Shown piece after piece: positions 1-9,981 of a stretch of 64,000 nt of DNA (position 1 is its first letter; the number at the start of each line of letters is the position of its first letter). This DNA is from Sphingomonas sp. CFBP 8760 (lineage in GTDB: Bacteria; Pseudomonadota; Alphaproteobacteria; Sphingomonadales; Sphingomonadaceae), in the NCBI RefSeq assembly GCF_014841615.1, contig NZ_JACYUG010000007.1:115142-179141 (forward strand). The letters run 5' to 3'. The notes beneath the pieces were generated by a model. That model was not told the origin of the DNA and searched no databases. It was given only the letters and a program-made list of their open reading frames with translations. Made by a program: the position numbers and the translations under genes.

Positions 1-388
1 CATCGCTGGCGAAGGCCAGATCGCGGGGATGCGCGGCGACCAGCCGGCGGACGATGTCGATCTGCTCCAGCGTCAGTTCCACCGCGCGTGGGCCGGTGAC
101 GTCGGCAGGAATCCACACCGACCAGAACTGCCCGCCGACCTGCCCGCGCCGCAACCGGTCGAGATCGGTCTGGAGCGGGCGCGGCAGCCGGTCGGTCCCG
201 CGCGTCAGGTCGATCGCCTCGACATGGCCACCCTGGGTGTCACGGATTTCCCAGGCCAGATCGTTGTGCCCGTCGATCAGCGGCGCGGCGGCCAGCACGC
301 GTTCGGCGCGGGCCAGTGCCGGATCGGGACGCGAGGGGATCGACCGGGGCGGATCGGCGGCGGCCAGCATCAGGAGCAGGGAGATCAT
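1..388 (-). CDS. Membrane dipeptidase (peptidase M19), N-terminal part
   Basis: This is a zinc-dependent dipeptidase of the renal dipeptidase family. It runs off the left edge, so only about 129 N-terminal residues are visible. The start at 388 is followed by a short hydrophobic stretch (MISLLLMLAAA) that looks like a signal peptide and suggests export to the periplasm. The family hallmark DGHND, with the zinc-binding His-x-Asp, lies at residues 39-43. It is followed by the typical NDLAWEIRD context and by DLTRGTDRL and GGQFWSVWIP, which match conserved early parts of the barrel. Family members cleave dipeptides, including D-amino-acid dipeptides. The rest of the protein, including the other metal ligands, cannot be checked here. 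Confidence 0.85.
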   Translation of the reverse strand, partial: MISLLLMLAAADPPRSIPSRPDPALARAERVLAAAPLIDGHNDLAWEIRDTQGGHVEAIDLTRGTDRLPRPLQTDLDRLRRGQVGGQFWSVWIPADVTGPRAVELTLEQIDIVRRLVAAHPRDLAFASD

Positions 389-401
389 CCCGCCATGATG
401 G

Positions 402-436
402 CAAAACGGCGGGACCGGGTCACCCCGATCCCGCCG
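402..436 (-). terminator. Intrinsic terminator after the PEP-CTERM gene
   Basis: Read on the minus strand, an imperfect GC-rich hairpin (CGGCGGGATCGGG pairing with CCCGGTCCCGCCG) is followed directly by TTTT. It lies about 40 bases past the stop codon of the minus-strand gene at 474-1073. Confidence 0.6.
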
Positions 437-473
437 CCGTCATGCCGATTGCCCGCCGGGGGCGATCGGATCG

Positions 474-1073
474 TCAGGCATGGGCGACGCGGGTCGCGCG
501 GCGGCGATAGCGGGTCGCACCGCCGACCATCGCGAAACCGGCCAGCATCAGCGCCCAGCTCGCCGGCTCGGGCACCGATGCGGTCATCGAGATGCGGTCA
601 TATCCGTCCATGTAACGGGCCGTGTACTCGGTGATCGACCCGGCGCCGGTGCCGTCGTTGAAGAAGTCGATCAGGAACCCGGTCGACCCGATATCGTCAT
701 AGGCCGCGAAGACGAGTGGGAAGGCGAAACCCTCGAACGTTCCCGCCACGATGGTCCGTGCCGCGGTATCGAACCCGAAATACCGGTTCGACAGGCCAAG
801 GATATCGGTCAGCGAATAGGTGACGCTCGGAAATTCCTGCGTGGTGCCGTCGCTGAGCAGGATCGGGCCGCCGACCGTGGTCATATCGAAGCTTTTCAGG
901 TCCTCGAACGCCAGCACGCCGGTCTTGGCGTCGTCAAATTCGAACACGCCGTTGGCGCGGCTGGCGCCGTTCAGGCCGAAATCGAACGTCACTTTCGCTG
1001 CCTGTGCCGGCGAAGCGATCGCCGCGGCGGCGATCAGGATACCGGTGGCCAATGACATCAGGCTGGTCTTCAT
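474..1073 (-). CDS. PEPxxWA-CTERM sorting domain protein
   Basis: This is a 199-residue exported protein of unknown function. It has an N-terminal signal peptide (cleavage probably after SPAQA, about residue 25), a beta-rich middle without a recognisable enzyme motif, and a C-terminal sorting signal. The signal starts with VPEPASWALM near residue 167, continues as a short hydrophobic segment, and ends in a basic YRRR cluster. Such tails are processed by an exosortase in the inner membrane in bacteria that make extracellular polysaccharide. No exosortase gene is present in this window. A Shine-Dalgarno-like GAGGG precedes the ATG. Two further proteins with the same tail lie at 44557 and 54302, but their middle parts are not obviously similar. 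Confidence 0.85.
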   Translation of the reverse strand: MKTSLMSLATGILIAAAAIASPAQAAKVTFDFGLNGASRANGVFEFDDAKTGVLAFEDLKSFDMTTVGGPILLSDGTTQEFPSVTYSLTDILGLSNRYFGFDTAARTIVAGTFEGFAFPLVFAAYDDIGSTGFLIDFFNDGTGAGSITEYTARYMDGYDRISMTASVPEPASWALMLAGFAMVGGATRYRRRATRVAHA

Positions 1074-1199
1074 GCGGATTTCCCTCGATTGCCCCGCGAC
1101 GGGGCCGAAACATCGTTGAGAGACGTCCTAAAGGAGAATGCCTAACAGCGGGTTACGCGATCGATCCCGGATCGGGACGATCGAAAGGGAAACGGTCGG

Positions 1200-2117
1200 T
1201 CAGACCGCCGGATCGTGCGAGCGGCCGAAATCCTCGCGCGCGTCGTCCTGCCCCTGCTCCACGATCGACCGGCGGATCGCGCGGGTGCGGGTGAACAGGT
1301 CGAACAGCGCGTCGCCGTCGCCCCAGCGGATCGCGCGTTGCAACTGCGCCAGGTCTTCGGAGAAGCGGCCCAGCATCTCCAGCACCGCCTCCCGGTTGGA
1401 CAGGAACACGTCGCGCCACATCGTCGGGTCGGACGCGGCGATACGGGTGAAGTCGCGGAATCCCCCGGCCGAATATTTGATGACCTCGCTCTCGGTCACC
1501 GCCTCCAGATCGCTGGCGGTGCCGACGATCGAATAGGCGATCAGGTGCGGCAGGTGGCTGGTGACGGCCAGCACCCGGTCGTGATGCTCGGGGGTCATCA
1601 CCTCGACATCCGCGCCCAGCCGTCGCCAGAACTCGCCCACCCGCGCCACCGCGACGGAATCGGCATCGGCGGCGGGCGTCAGGATGCACCAGCGGCCCGC
1701 GAACAGCGTCGCGAAGCCCGCCTCCGGCCCGCTGCGCTCGGTCCCCGCGACGGGGTGCGCCGGGACCACCGCGACACCGGGAATCGCCTCGGCCAGCGCG
1801 CGCGCCACCTCGGTCTTGCAGCTGCCCACATCGGTGACGATCACATCGGATGGCAGGTCCGCCGCCAGTTCGCCCGCCACCGTGCCGATCGCGCCGACCG
1901 GCACGCACAGCACCACCAGATCGGCATCCGTCACCGCCGCGCCAGCCTGATCGGCGACATCGTCGACCAGCCCCAGCCGGATCGCCGTGTCGCGTACCGC
2001 CGGATCGGCATCGTACCCGCTCAGCCGCACCGTCGGCATCGCGTGGCGCACGGCCCGCGCGACCGACGATCCGATCAGCCCCAGTCCGACGATCGCGACC
2101 CGCGCGAACGGCAGCAT
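1200..2117 (-). CDS. tyrA: Prephenate/arogenate dehydrogenase
   Basis: This enzyme catalyses the NAD(P)-dependent oxidative decarboxylation leading to tyrosine. The 305-residue protein starts at the ATG at 2117, which overlaps the hisC stop codon as TGATG, so the two genes are translationally coupled. The Rossmann motif GLGLIGSS is at residues 11-18. Further conserved parts are DVGSCK, PAHPVAGTERSG (the substrate His region), the SHLPHL segment and the helical C-terminal half. There is no ACT or chorismate mutase domain, so it is the monofunctional type. Whether prephenate or arogenate is preferred cannot be read from the sequence. The pairing with hisC is common in alphaproteobacteria, where HisC-like enzymes also aminate aromatic precursors. 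Confidence 0.93.
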   Translation of the reverse strand: MLPFARVAIVGLGLIGSSVARAVRHAMPTVRLSGYDADPAVRDTAIRLGLVDDVADQAGAAVTDADLVVLCVPVGAIGTVAGELAADLPSDVIVTDVGSCKTEVARALAEAIPGVAVVPAHPVAGTERSGPEAGFATLFAGRWCILTPAADADSVAVARVGEFWRRLGADVEVMTPEHHDRVLAVTSHLPHLIAYSIVGTASDLEAVTESEVIKYSAGGFRDFTRIAASDPTMWRDVFLSNREAVLEMLGRFSEDLAQLQRAIRWGDGDALFDLFTRTRAIRRSIVEQGQDDAREDFGRSHDPAV

Positions 2118-3235
2118 CAGCCGGCCCGTTCCACCAGCGTGCGCAGCGCCGCGACGACGCCGCGCGTCTCCTCCTCGGTGCCGATCGTGATGCGCAGGCC
2201 CTGCGCCAGCCCCTGCCCCGGCAGCCAGCGGACGATATAGCCCGCGTCCATCAGCCCCTTGTACGCCGTCTCGGCGGTTAACCGGCCCTCGAACAGCACC
2301 AGCACGAAATTGGCCTGCGACGGCACGCACCGCAGCCCGGCATTGCCCAGCGCGCCGATCGCGCCCACGAACCAGTCGCGCCAGCGGTCGTTGTGCGCGC
2401 GCGTCGACGCGACGAAGCTGGTGTCGCCGACTGCCGCCACCGCCGCCGCCTGCCCCGCGATCGTCACGTTGAACGGCCCGCGCACCCGGTGCAGCGCCTC
2501 GATCACCGCAGCCGAGCCATATCCCCAGCCGATCCGCTCCGCCGCCAGCCCGTGGATCTTGGAAAAGGTGCGCGTGGCCAGCACGTTCGCTGCCGTCGCC
2601 GCCAGCGCCAGCCCGCCATCGTCGTCCTCGGGCGCGAGATATTCGGCATAGGCCTGGTCGAGCACCAGCAGCACATGCCCCGGCAACCCGGCATGGAGCC
2701 GTGCGACTTCGTCCTTCGCGGTGAAGGTGCCGGTCGGGTTGTTGGGGTTGGCGACATAGACGATCGTGGTGCGATCGGTGACGGCGGCGAGGATCGCATC
2801 GACATCGGTGGCGTAGTCGCGGTCGTCCACCACCACCGGCGTCGCGCCGACCCGGCGGGTCGCGATCTCGTACACCGCGAAGCCGTAGCGGACATGGATG
2901 ATCTCGTCCCCCACCCCGGCATAGGCGGACGCGACCAGATGCAGGATCTCGTCCGATCCGGTGCCGTAGATGATCCGCGCCGGGTCGATCCCGTGCGCCG
3001 CGCCGATCGCCTCGCGCAGCGCGGTCGCGCCGGCATCGGGATAGCGTTCCAGGCTGGTGCCCGCGCGCGCAAAGGCGGCGACGGCGGCGGGACTGGTGCC
3101 GAGCGGGTTCTCGTTCGACGACAGTTTCACCACCTTGCGCCCGTCGTCCGCGGTCGAGCGGCCGGGGATATAGGGGTGGATCGCCTGCACCCATGGCTTC
3201 ACGACGGGCGAGGTGGGGGAGGATGCTGGGGTCAT
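2117..3235 (-). CDS. hisC: Histidinol-phosphate aminotransferase
   Basis: This is a PLP-dependent class I/II aminotransferase that converts imidazole-acetol phosphate to histidinol phosphate; related enzymes also act on aromatic keto acids. Visible family motifs are [19 protein letters not shown], the ANPNNPTGT loop, DQAYAEY, and [14 protein letters not shown] with the PLP lysine. The ATG at 3235 gives 372 residues and begins MTPASSP, close to the usual HisC start. An ATG at 3247 and a GTG at 3256 are in frame upstream and cannot be excluded. It is the first gene of a two-gene unit with tyrA and is divergent from metX, with about 60 bases between them. Confidence 0.93.
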   Translation of the reverse strand: MTPASSPTSPVVKPWVQAIHPYIPGRSTADDGRKVVKLSSNENPLGTSPAAVAAFARAGTSLERYPDAGATALREAIGAAHGIDPARIIYGTGSDEILHLVASAYAGVGDEIIHVRYGFAVYEIATRRVGATPVVVDDRDYATDVDAILAAVTDRTTIVYVANPNNPTGTFTAKDEVARLHAGLPGHVLLVLDQAYAEYLAPEDDDGGLALAATAANVLATRTFSKIHGLAAERIGWGYGSAAVIEALHRVRGPFNVTIAGQAAAVAAVGDTSFVASTRAHNDRWRDWFVGAIGALGNAGLRCVPSQANFVLVLFEGRLTAETAYKGLMDAGYIVRWLPGQGLAQGLRITIGTEEETRGVVAALRTLVERAG

Positions 3236-3296
3236 GCCGCCGCGCATAGCCGCCACGGCCTTGCCATGCCAGCCCGCGCACCGTAGCGGGCGGGGG

Positions 3297-4406
3297 ATGA
3301 TCGACGAGCGTTTCGGGCTATCGCGCCATGTGACGTTGCCAGGGCCGCTCCGGCTCGACGGCGGCGCGCTGCTCGCGCCCGTCGAGATCGCCTACGAAAC
3401 CTATGGCACGCTCGCCCCCGATGGCGGCAACGCGGTGCTGGTCTGCCACGCGCTGACCGGGGACCAGCATCTCGCCAGCCCCCACCCGCGCACCGGCAAA
3501 CCCGGCTGGTGGTCGCGGCTGGTCGGCGAGGGACGGCCCGTCGATCCCGCGCGCGACTTCGTCGTCTGCGCCAATGTGCTGGGCAGTTGCATGGGATCGT
3601 CCGGCCCGTCGACGATCAACCCCGCCACCGGCCACCCCTTCGCGATGGCGTTCCCGGTCATCACCATCCGCGACATGGTGCGCGCGCAGGCCATGCTGCT
3701 CGACCATCTCGGCGTCGGGGTGCTTCGCGCGGTGGTCGGCGGATCGATGGGCGGGATGCAGGCGCTCAGCTGGCCCGCCACCTTTCCCGATCGCGTGCGC
3801 GCGGCGGTGGTGATCGCCTCGACCGCGCGGCACACCGCGCAGAACATCGCCTTTCACGAGGTCGGTCGGCAGGCGGTGATGGCCGACCCCAAATGGCGCG
3901 GCGGCGATTACCGCGACGATCCCCCCGCCGCCGGCCTGTCGGTGGCGCGGATGGCGGCGCACATCACCTATCTGTCCGAAGCCGGGCTGACCGAGAAGTT
4001 CGGGCGGAAACTACAGGCGCGCGACGCGAAGGGCTTCGGCTTCGACGCCGATTTCCAGGTCGAAAGCTATCTGCGCCATCAGGGCCTCAGCTTCGTCGAC
4101 CGGTTCGACGCCAATTCCTATCTCTACATCACCCGCGCGATGGATTATTTCGATCTGGCGGAGGAGCATGGCGGGCTGCTCGCCAATGCATTCCGCGCCA
4201 CCGCCGCCCGGTTCTGCCTCGTCAGCTTCGATACCGACTGGCTGTACCCGACGATCGAATCGCGCCACATCGTCCACGCGCTCAACGCCGCCGGCCGCGC
4301 GGTCAGCTTCGTCGAACTCTCCAGCCCCTATGGCCACGACGCCTTCCTGCTCGACGCGCCCGAGATGAACCGCGTGGTCGACGGGTTCCTGAAGGCGGTG
4401 GCATGA
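3297..4406 (+). CDS. metX: Homoserine O-acyltransferase (MetX type)
   Basis: This alpha/beta-hydrolase acyltransferase activates homoserine for methionine synthesis. The protein has 369 residues from the ATG at 3297, which follows a GGGCGGGGG ribosome-binding stretch. The nucleophile elbow GGSMGGMQ places the catalytic Ser at residue 150. The acid and base are in SFDTDWLYP and SPYGHDAFL near the C-terminus. The conserved CHALTGDQH and [12 protein letters not shown] segments are present. MetX proteins can use acetyl-CoA or succinyl-CoA, and I cannot tell which from the sequence with certainty. The gene ends in ATGA, overlapping a small acetyltransferase gene that separates it from metW. Confidence 0.94.
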   Translation: MIDERFGLSRHVTLPGPLRLDGGALLAPVEIAYETYGTLAPDGGNAVLVCHALTGDQHLASPHPRTGKPGWWSRLVGEGRPVDPARDFVVCANVLGSCMGSSGPSTINPATGHPFAMAFPVITIRDMVRAQAMLLDHLGVGVLRAVVGGSMGGMQALSWPATFPDRVRAAVVIASTARHTAQNIAFHEVGRQAVMADPKWRGGDYRDDPPAAGLSVARMAAHITYLSEAGLTEKFGRKLQARDAKGFGFDADFQVESYLRHQGLSFVDRFDANSYLYITRAMDYFDLAEEHGGLLANAFRATAARFCLVSFDTDWLYPTIESRHIVHALNAAGRAVSFVELSSPYGHDAFLLDAPEMNRVVDGFLKAVA

Positions 4407-4834
4407 TCGAACTCGACGACGACAGGACCCGGCTGGATGTCGCCTGCGTGCATGGCTGGCTGGCGGGCAGCTATTGGTCGCCCGGCATCGCGCGCGATCT
4501 GGTCGAACGGGCGATCGCGGGATCGCACTGCCTTGGCGCCTATCGCGACGGTACGCAGGTCGGTTTCGCCCGCGCGATCACCGATCATGCCACCTTCGCC
4601 TGGATCGCCGATGTCTGGGTGGACGAGGCCGCGCGCGGCCAGGGTCTCGGCCGGCAACTGGTCGGCTGGTTCGTCGATCATCCACGCTTCGCCGGCATCC
4701 GCCGTATCGGCCTTGTCACGGCGGATGCGCATGGAGTGTACGAAAAGCTCGGATTTCACGCGCTGCTGCGTCCCGATCGCTACATGGAAAAGCTGTCGGC
4801 GGCGGCTGCGGCAATGTTGCGGGCGGTGCCATGA
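4403..4834 (+). CDS. GNAT family N-acetyltransferase between metX and metW
   Basis: This is a 143-residue protein with the GNAT fold. The acetyl-CoA-binding motif RGQGLG sits in the usual place after the ADVWVDEAA strand, and the C-terminal [11 protein letters not shown] segment is typical. The substrate is unknown. The start codon overlaps the metX stop (ATGA) and its own stop overlaps the metW start (ATGA). All three genes are therefore tightly coupled. Elsewhere metX and metW are usually adjacent, so this gene looks like an insertion into a conserved pair. It may act on an amino-acid-like metabolite, but this is only inferred from position. Confidence 0.88.
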   Translation: MIELDDDRTRLDVACVHGWLAGSYWSPGIARDLVERAIAGSHCLGAYRDGTQVGFARAITDHATFAWIADVWVDEAARGQGLGRQLVGWFVDHPRFAGIRRIGLVTADAHGVYEKLGFHALLRPDRYMEKLSAAAAAMLRAVP

Positions 4835-5418
4835 CCCTGCGTCCCGACCTTGCGGTGATCGCCGACCATGTTGCCGGGGGTGCGCGCGTGCTGGATATCG
4901 GCTGTGGCGACGGCGCGTTGATGGCGGCGTTGCGCGATGGCCGCGGCGTCGATGCGCGCGGGCTGGAGATCGATCCCGACAACGTGTCGCTGGCGGTCGC
5001 GCGCGGGCTGCCGGTGGTGCAGGGCGATGCCGATACCGACCTGCCCGGCTATCCCGACCAGAGTTTCGACTATGCGATCCTCAGCCAGACGCTGCAGACC
5101 TGCCATGCGCCCGACCGGGTGCTGGACGAACTGTTGCGGATCGGCCGGCGCGCCTTCGTGTCCTTCCCCAATTTCGCGCATTGGCGGGTGCGGCTGTCGC
5201 TGCTGTGGGGCGGACGGATGCCGGTGACGTCGCTGTTGCCCGAACAATGGTACGACACGCCCAATATCCACCATGTCACGATCGACGACTTCCGCACCTT
5301 TCTGGCGCGGCGATCGGTGGTGGTGGAGGGGGCGTGGTTCCTGTCGCGCGGGGGTGTGCGGCCGGCGGCGGGGGCCAATCTGCTCGCCGAACACGCCGTG
5401 TTCCTGTTGCGACGCTAG
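4831..5418 (+). CDS. metW: Methionine biosynthesis protein MetW
   Basis: This is a 195-residue protein with a class I SAM-dependent methyltransferase fold. The SAM-binding motif VLDIGCGDG is at residues 20-28. Family-specific segments are ILSQTLQTCHAPD, FPNFAHWRVRLSLLWGGRMPVT and WYDTPNIHHVTI. MetW works with MetX in methionine synthesis in many proteobacteria, apparently by supporting the acyltransferase rather than by a known methyl transfer. It is the last gene of the metX-GNAT-metW unit and starts within the previous stop codon. Confidence 0.93.
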   Translation: MTLRPDLAVIADHVAGGARVLDIGCGDGALMAALRDGRGVDARGLEIDPDNVSLAVARGLPVVQGDADTDLPGYPDQSFDYAILSQTLQTCHAPDRVLDELLRIGRRAFVSFPNFAHWRVRLSLLWGGRMPVTSLLPEQWYDTPNIHHVTIDDFRTFLARRSVVVEGAWFLSRGGVRPAAGANLLAEHAVFLLRR

Positions 5419-5503
5419 GGAAACCGGGATGCGCGGCGACCGGATATCCGGAACTTTTGTTATTGATCCGGATTTACGGGTTCCAACCCCCACTGGATGT
5501 TCG

Positions 5504-5959
5504 ATGAGCAAAACCGCGCTGATCGTCGAAGATGAGATTTTCGTCGCGCTGGATCTGGAGCGGATTCTGCTCGATGCCGGCTATGATGTCGCCGCGATCG
5601 CCGCCGATCGTGAAAGCGCGCTGCTGGCCGCGCCCGAATGCGGGTTCGCCTTTGTCGACGTGAACCTGCGCGACGGGCCGACGGGGCCGGACATCGCCCG
5701 CCGCATCGCGGCCGAACATGGTATCAAGGTGGTGTTCGTCACCGCCAACCCCACCCAGATCGGCGATGGCGACGGCGCGCTGGGATATATCCGCAAACCC
5801 TTCACCGAACGCGCGATCCTTGCCGCCGCCGCGATGGCGACCAGCGCTGGCGTGTCGATCAATGGCGCCGCCAGTGACGATGTGGTCGCCTTCGCAGGTC
5901 CAGCGACGGCGGATGCGTCGTGCCACCACGATGTGATGGTCGGCGCAAAGACCCGCTGA
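5504..5959 (+). CDS. Single-domain response regulator
   Basis: This is a 151-residue protein consisting of a CheY-like receiver domain with no output domain. Conserved parts are the acidic pocket VEDE at the start, the phosphorylatable Asp in FVDVNL near residue 49, the Thr in VFVTAN, and the Lys in GYIRKPF. The last 40 residues are low in conserved motifs. It faces a sensor kinase of the HWE family with a shared hairpin between the two 3' ends, and the two are plausible partners. Stand-alone receivers of this kind often act as phosphate relays in alphaproteobacterial stress networks. That role is inferred. Confidence 0.85.
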   Translation: MSKTALIVEDEIFVALDLERILLDAGYDVAAIAADRESALLAAPECGFAFVDVNLRDGPTGPDIARRIAAEHGIKVVFVTANPTQIGDGDGALGYIRKPFTERAILAAAAMATSAGVSINGAASDDVVAFAGPATADASCHHDVMVGAKTR

Positions 5960-5962
5960 CGT

Positions 5963-5994
5963 CGGCCCTACCCCGCGCTTCCGCGGTGGGGCCG
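5963..5994. terminator. Bidirectional terminator hairpin
   Basis: An imperfect inverted repeat (CGGCCCTACCCCGCG with CGCGGTGGGGCCG, tetraloop CTTC) fills the 35 bases between the convergent response regulator and kinase genes. There is no clear T run on either side. Confidence 0.5.
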
Positions 5995-7521
5995 TTACCC
6001 GTCGCGCCGGCTCAGGGCGGATCGCGGCACCCGCATCATTACGTCCAGCCCTTCCGGCCGCCATTCGCGCGTCACCGTGCCGCCCAGCTGGCGCACCGCG
6101 CTCAGTTCGATCAGCTGGCTGCCGAACCCGCTCATCCCGCTGGCCGGCTCGGTCACCACGGGGCCGCCCGTCTCGGTCCAGCACAGCGTCACGTCGTCGC
6201 CGTCCTGATCGATCCGCACCGTCACCCGTCCCTCCTGGGCGGACAGGGCGCCATATTTGGTCGCATTGGTCGCCAGTTCGTGGAACAACAGTGCCAGCGG
6301 CGTCGCGGAGCGGTCGTCGATCAGCATATCGTCGCCCTCCGTCACGATCCGCAGGCCGTCGCCCTGCTGATAGGGTTCGAACAGGTCGGCGAGCAAACCG
6401 GCCAGACTGTCCTGCCGGGCGGAGGGCCGCGACTGCGCGCTGTGCGGCCGCACGAAATCATGCGCGCGGCCCAATGCGGTGATCCGCTGGCGCAGATCGG
6501 TGGCGATCGGCGCGAATTCGGGCCGGTTGCGCGCGGTGAACTGGATCAGCCCGGCGATCACCGCGAAGATGTTCTTGATTCGGTGCGCCAGTTCCTGGCT
6601 GATGATCTCGCGCTCTTCCAGCGCCAGTTTCTGTTCGTGGATGTCGGTGCAGGTGCCGAACCAGCGGGTGATCGTGCCACCATCGTCGCGGATCGCCAGC
6701 GCGCGGCCCAGCACCCAGCGATACGTGCCGTCGAAATGCTTCAGCCGATATTCGATCTCATAGGGTTCGCCCGTCTCCAGGCTGTGCCGCCATACCGTCC
6801 GCGACCGCTCACGGTCGTCGGGGTGGAACACGTCGCTCCACCCCTCGCCATCGGTGCTGCCGGGGGGCGTGCCGGTGAACTCGTACCAGCGCGCGTTGTA
6901 ATAGTCGTGGAACCCATCGGCCCGCGTCGACCACACCATCTGCGGCATCGTGTCGGCCAGCGTGCGGAACCGCAGGTCGCTTTCCTCCAGCGCACGGCGT
7001 GATTGCGCGGCGACGACACCCTGTTCGCGGGCGATACGGCGATCGTCCAGCCGCCCCATCGCCGCCCGCGCCAGCACCATCAGCCCCTGATGCTGGAGCG
7101 GCGTCAATCCCGTGCGCGGGCGCGTATCGAGCACGCAGACGGTGCCCAGCACGCTGCCGTCGCTCGCACGCATCGGCGCGCCGGCATAGAAGCGCACCGA
7201 TGTCGGCCCGGTGACCAGCGGATTGTCGACGAAGCGCGGATCGGCCAGCGTATCGGGCACCACCATCACCTCGTCCGCCGTCACCGCATGGGTGCAGAAC
7301 GAGATGTCGCGCCGGGTCCCCGTTCCGTCGAAGCCGGTCCGCGCCAGGAAGTGCTGATATTCCTCCTCCAGCAGCGTGACGAGCGCCACCGGCGCCTCGC
7401 ACAGCGCCGCCGCGAAACGGGTCAGGTCGTCGAGCGCACCCGCCGCCCCGATCCCGTTCGCGTCGTAGAACGACAGGACACGGGTATCGGCATCAGCACA
7501 CACCAGGGATTCAGGGTTCAA
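5995..7521 (-). CDS. GAF-PAS sensor histidine kinase, HWE family
   Basis: This is a 508-residue cytoplasmic sensor kinase without membrane segments. An N-terminal GAF domain spans about residues 25-170 (FCTHAV and YAGAPM segments). A PAS domain with PAC motif follows at about 185-300 (FHDYYNARWYEFTG, GTCTDIHEQK). The kinase core has the phospho-accepting His in ELAHRIKN near residue 315, the N box HELATNATKYGAL, and the Trp-x-Glu of the HWE family in CWTETGG. The HWE family is common in alphaproteobacteria and often feeds the general stress response. It is convergent with a single-domain response regulator. The ligand or signal sensed is unknown. Confidence 0.9.
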   Translation of the reverse strand: MNPESLVCADADTRVLSFYDANGIGAAGALDDLTRFAAALCEAPVALVTLLEEEYQHFLARTGFDGTGTRRDISFCTHAVTADEVMVVPDTLADPRFVDNPLVTGPTSVRFYAGAPMRASDGSVLGTVCVLDTRPRTGLTPLQHQGLMVLARAAMGRLDDRRIAREQGVVAAQSRRALEESDLRFRTLADTMPQMVWSTRADGFHDYYNARWYEFTGTPPGSTDGEGWSDVFHPDDRERSRTVWRHSLETGEPYEIEYRLKHFDGTYRWVLGRALAIRDDGGTITRWFGTCTDIHEQKLALEEREIISQELAHRIKNIFAVIAGLIQFTARNRPEFAPIATDLRQRITALGRAHDFVRPHSAQSRPSARQDSLAGLLADLFEPYQQGDGLRIVTEGDDMLIDDRSATPLALLFHELATNATKYGALSAQEGRVTVRIDQDGDDVTLCWTETGGPVVTEPASGMSGFGSQLIELSAVRQLGGTVTREWRPEGLDVMMRVPRSALSRRDG

Positions 7522-7531
7522 TCATCGATCC

Positions 7532-8095
7532 TCAGAACGGAACATCGTCGTCGAGATCATCGGCGAAGCCACCGCCCTGACCGCCGCCGAAGCCGCCGCC
7601 ACCACCGCCACGGCTGCCACCACCCGATGCACCGCCGCCGCGCGATCCGGCGCCCGAGCCGTAATCGTTGCCGCCGCCGCCGGCCCAGTCGTCGCCGCCA
7701 CCGCTACGGCCGCCACCACCGGCACCGCCGCCCTGGCCGCCACCGGGACCGTCGAGCATCGTCAGCACGCTGTTGAAGCCCTGCAGCACGATCTCGGTCG
7801 AATATTTGTCCTGGCCCTGCTGGTCCTGCCATTTGCGGGTCTGGAGCGAGCCCTCGATATAGACCTTCGATCCCTTGCGCAGGAACTTCTCGGCGACGTT
7901 GGCCAGCCCCTCGTTGAAGATCGCGACCGAATGCCATTCGGTCTTCTCCTTGCGCTCGCCGGACATCTTGTCCTTCCACGTTTCCGACGTGGCGATGCGC
8001 AGGTTGACGACCTTGCCGCCGTTCTGGAACGCCCGGCTTTCGGGATCGCGCCCCAGATTGCCGACGATGATGACCTTGTTGACGCTACCCGCCAT
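7532..8095 (-). CDS. ssb: Single-stranded DNA-binding protein
   Basis: SSB coats single-stranded DNA during replication, recombination and repair. The 187-residue protein begins with an OB fold (residues 1-110; [37 protein letters not shown]). Then comes a long glycine-rich linker of about 60 residues. It ends in the conserved acidic tip DDLDDDVPF, which docks partner proteins. The ATG at 8095 gives the standard MAGSVNK start. The gene lies 13 bases after feoB on the same strand, which is unusual company, and no separate promoter was identified inside the feoB 3' end. Confidence 0.95.
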   Translation of the reverse strand: MAGSVNKVIIVGNLGRDPESRAFQNGGKVVNLRIATSETWKDKMSGERKEKTEWHSVAIFNEGLANVAEKFLRKGSKVYIEGSLQTRKWQDQQGQDKYSTEIVLQGFNSVLTMLDGPGGGQGGGAGGGGRSGGGDDWAGGGGNDYGSGAGSRGGGASGGGSRGGGGGGFGGGQGGGFADDLDDDVPF

Positions 8096-8108
8096 GATTG
8101 CCCCGAAA

Positions 8109-9980
8109 TTAGAGGCCGACGGCGACCGCCAGCCAGTAGGTGATACCCGCCATGATGTACGCCGCGGCGAACAAATAGCCAACCATGAACGCCGGCCACT
8201 TCCAGCCGTTCGTCTCGCGCCGGGTCACCGCGATGGTCGAGATGCATTGCGGCGCGAAGACGAACCACATCAGGAACGCCAGCGCCGTCGGCAGGCTCCA
8301 CCGCGCGCGCAGATTTTCGGTGATCGCCTTCTGCCCGCCCTCGGCATCGGGATCGTCGATCGCATAGACGGTGCCGATCGCCGCCACCGCCACCTCGCGC
8401 GCCGCCATCGCCGGGATCAGCGCCAGCGCGATGTCGCGGTTGAAGCCGATCGGTCGCACCACGACCTCCAGTCCGTTGGCGATCCGCCCCGCCACCGAAT
8501 AATCGACCGGCGATATTCCGCTGCCCTCGGGCGGCTTGGGGAACGACAGCAGCGCCCACAGCACGATCGTGGTCAGCGCGATGATGGTGCCGGCACGCTT
8601 CAGGAAGATCTCGGTCCGCCCCCACAGGCCCAGTGCGATGTCGCGCCATTGCGGCCACTGGTATTTGGGCATCTCCATCATGAAGCCCGACGACGCGCCC
8701 TTCGTCACCGTCCGCCGCAATGCCAGCGCCGCGACGAACGCGCCGACGATGCCCAGCACGTACAGCCCCAGCAGCACCAGCCCCTGCAACCCCACCCACC
8801 CCCAGACCGGCCGGTCGGGGATGAAGGCGGCGATGATGATGGTGTAGACCGGCAGCCGCGCCGAACACGTCATCAGCGGCGCGATCAGGATCGTGGTCAG
8901 CCGGTCCTTCTCGTCGTCGATCGTCCGCGTCGCCATGATGCCCGGCACCGCGCAGGCGAAGCTGGACAGCAGCGGGATGAACGCCCGGCCCGACAGGCCG
9001 ACCCGCGCCATCATCCGATCCATCAGGAACGCGGCGCGGACCATGTATCCGGTCGCCTCCAGCACCAGGATGAACAGGAACAGGATCAGGATCTGCGGCA
9101 GGAACACGATTACCGCGCCGACGCCCGCGATCAGCCCGTCCGAGATCAGCGAGCGGACGAACCCGTCGGGCAACGTCGCCGATACCCATCCCTCCAGCGC
9201 GGCGAACCCCGCCTCGATCCAGCCGATCGGCGCTTCGGACCAGGCGAACACCGCCTGGAACATCACGAACAACAGCCCCAGCAACAGCACCGGCCCCGCC
9301 ACCGGATGCAGCGCGACCGCATCCAGCCAGTGGTTCCAGCGCCGCCCCGGCGATTCGGCGATCACCGCCGCCTGCGCGATGCCCCGCGCCCGGCGTTGCA
9401 GCGTGACGATATCCTCCTCGACCGCCGCGATATCGGGCACCCTGTAGGGCCGCCGCGTCGTCGTTCCCCCGACAATGCCGGTCAGTGCCGCACGCAGCTG
9501 GTCCAGCCCCCGCTTGCGTACCGCGACGGTGGGGATCACCGGTACGCCCAGCTCGCGCTCCAGCACCGCCGGATCGAGCGTCAGCCCGTCGCGCTCGGCC
9601 AGATCGACCATGTTCAGCGCGACCACCACCGGCAGGCCCAGGGCGATCAGTTGCAGCGCGAAACGCAGGTGATTGTCGAGATTGGCGGCATCGACCACCA
9701 CGACCATCGCGTCGGGCACGCGTTCGAACCCGCCGCGCCCGGTCACCACGTCGCACGTCACCCGTTCGTCGGCGGAACCGGGATCGAGGCTGTAGGTGCC
9801 GGGCAGGTCGACCAGCTCGACCGGGCGGCCATCGTCCAGCGACAACCGGCCCGAATGACGCTCCACGGTGACACCGGGGTAATTGCCCACCTTCTGCCGC
9901 GCGCCGGTCAGCGCGTTGAACAGCGCGCTCTTGCCGGCATTGGGATTGCCGACGAGCGCCACGAGCGGCGCGGCGTTCAC
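8109..9980 (-). CDS. feoB: Ferrous iron transporter FeoB
   Basis: FeoB imports Fe2+ across the inner membrane. The 623-residue protein has an N-terminal G domain with GNPNAGKS (G1, residues 11-18), the switch regions around [17 protein letters not shown] (G3) and ALNMVD (G4). Several membrane segments follow, with the Gate motifs near [16 protein letters not shown] and the later [13 protein letters not shown] core. The start is a GTG at 9980, one base after the end of feoA. It is somewhat shorter than the E. coli protein but covers both Gate repeats. Confidence 0.95.
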   Translation of the reverse strand: MNAAPLVALVGNPNAGKSALFNALTGARQKVGNYPGVTVERHSGRLSLDDGRPVELVDLPGTYSLDPGSADERVTCDVVTGRGGFERVPDAMVVVVDAANLDNHLRFALQLIALGLPVVVALNMVDLAERDGLTLDPAVLERELGVPVIPTVAVRKRGLDQLRAALTGIVGGTTTRRPYRVPDIAAVEEDIVTLQRRARGIAQAAVIAESPGRRWNHWLDAVALHPVAGPVLLLGLLFVMFQAVFAWSEAPIGWIEAGFAALEGWVSATLPDGFVRSLISDGLIAGVGAVIVFLPQILILFLFILVLEATGYMVRAAFLMDRMMARVGLSGRAFIPLLSSFACAVPGIMATRTIDDEKDRLTTILIAPLMTCSARLPVYTIIIAAFIPDRPVWGWVGLQGLVLLGLYVLGIVGAFVAALALRRTVTKGASSGFMMEMPKYQWPQWRDIALGLWGRTEIFLKRAGTIIALTTIVLWALLSFPKPPEGSGISPVDYSVAGRIANGLEVVVRPIGFNRDIALALIPAMAAREVAVAAIGTVYAIDDPDAEGGQKAITENLRARWSLPTALAFLMWFVFAPQCISTIAVTRRETNGWKWPAFMVGYLFAAAYIMAGITYWLAVAVGL

Positions 9981-9981
9981 G

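Noticed and set aside
1200..3281. Apparent fusion of hisC-region frame with tyrA
   Set aside because: The upstream part is the wrong frame of hisC; tyrA has its own start at 2117 in a TGATG overlap.
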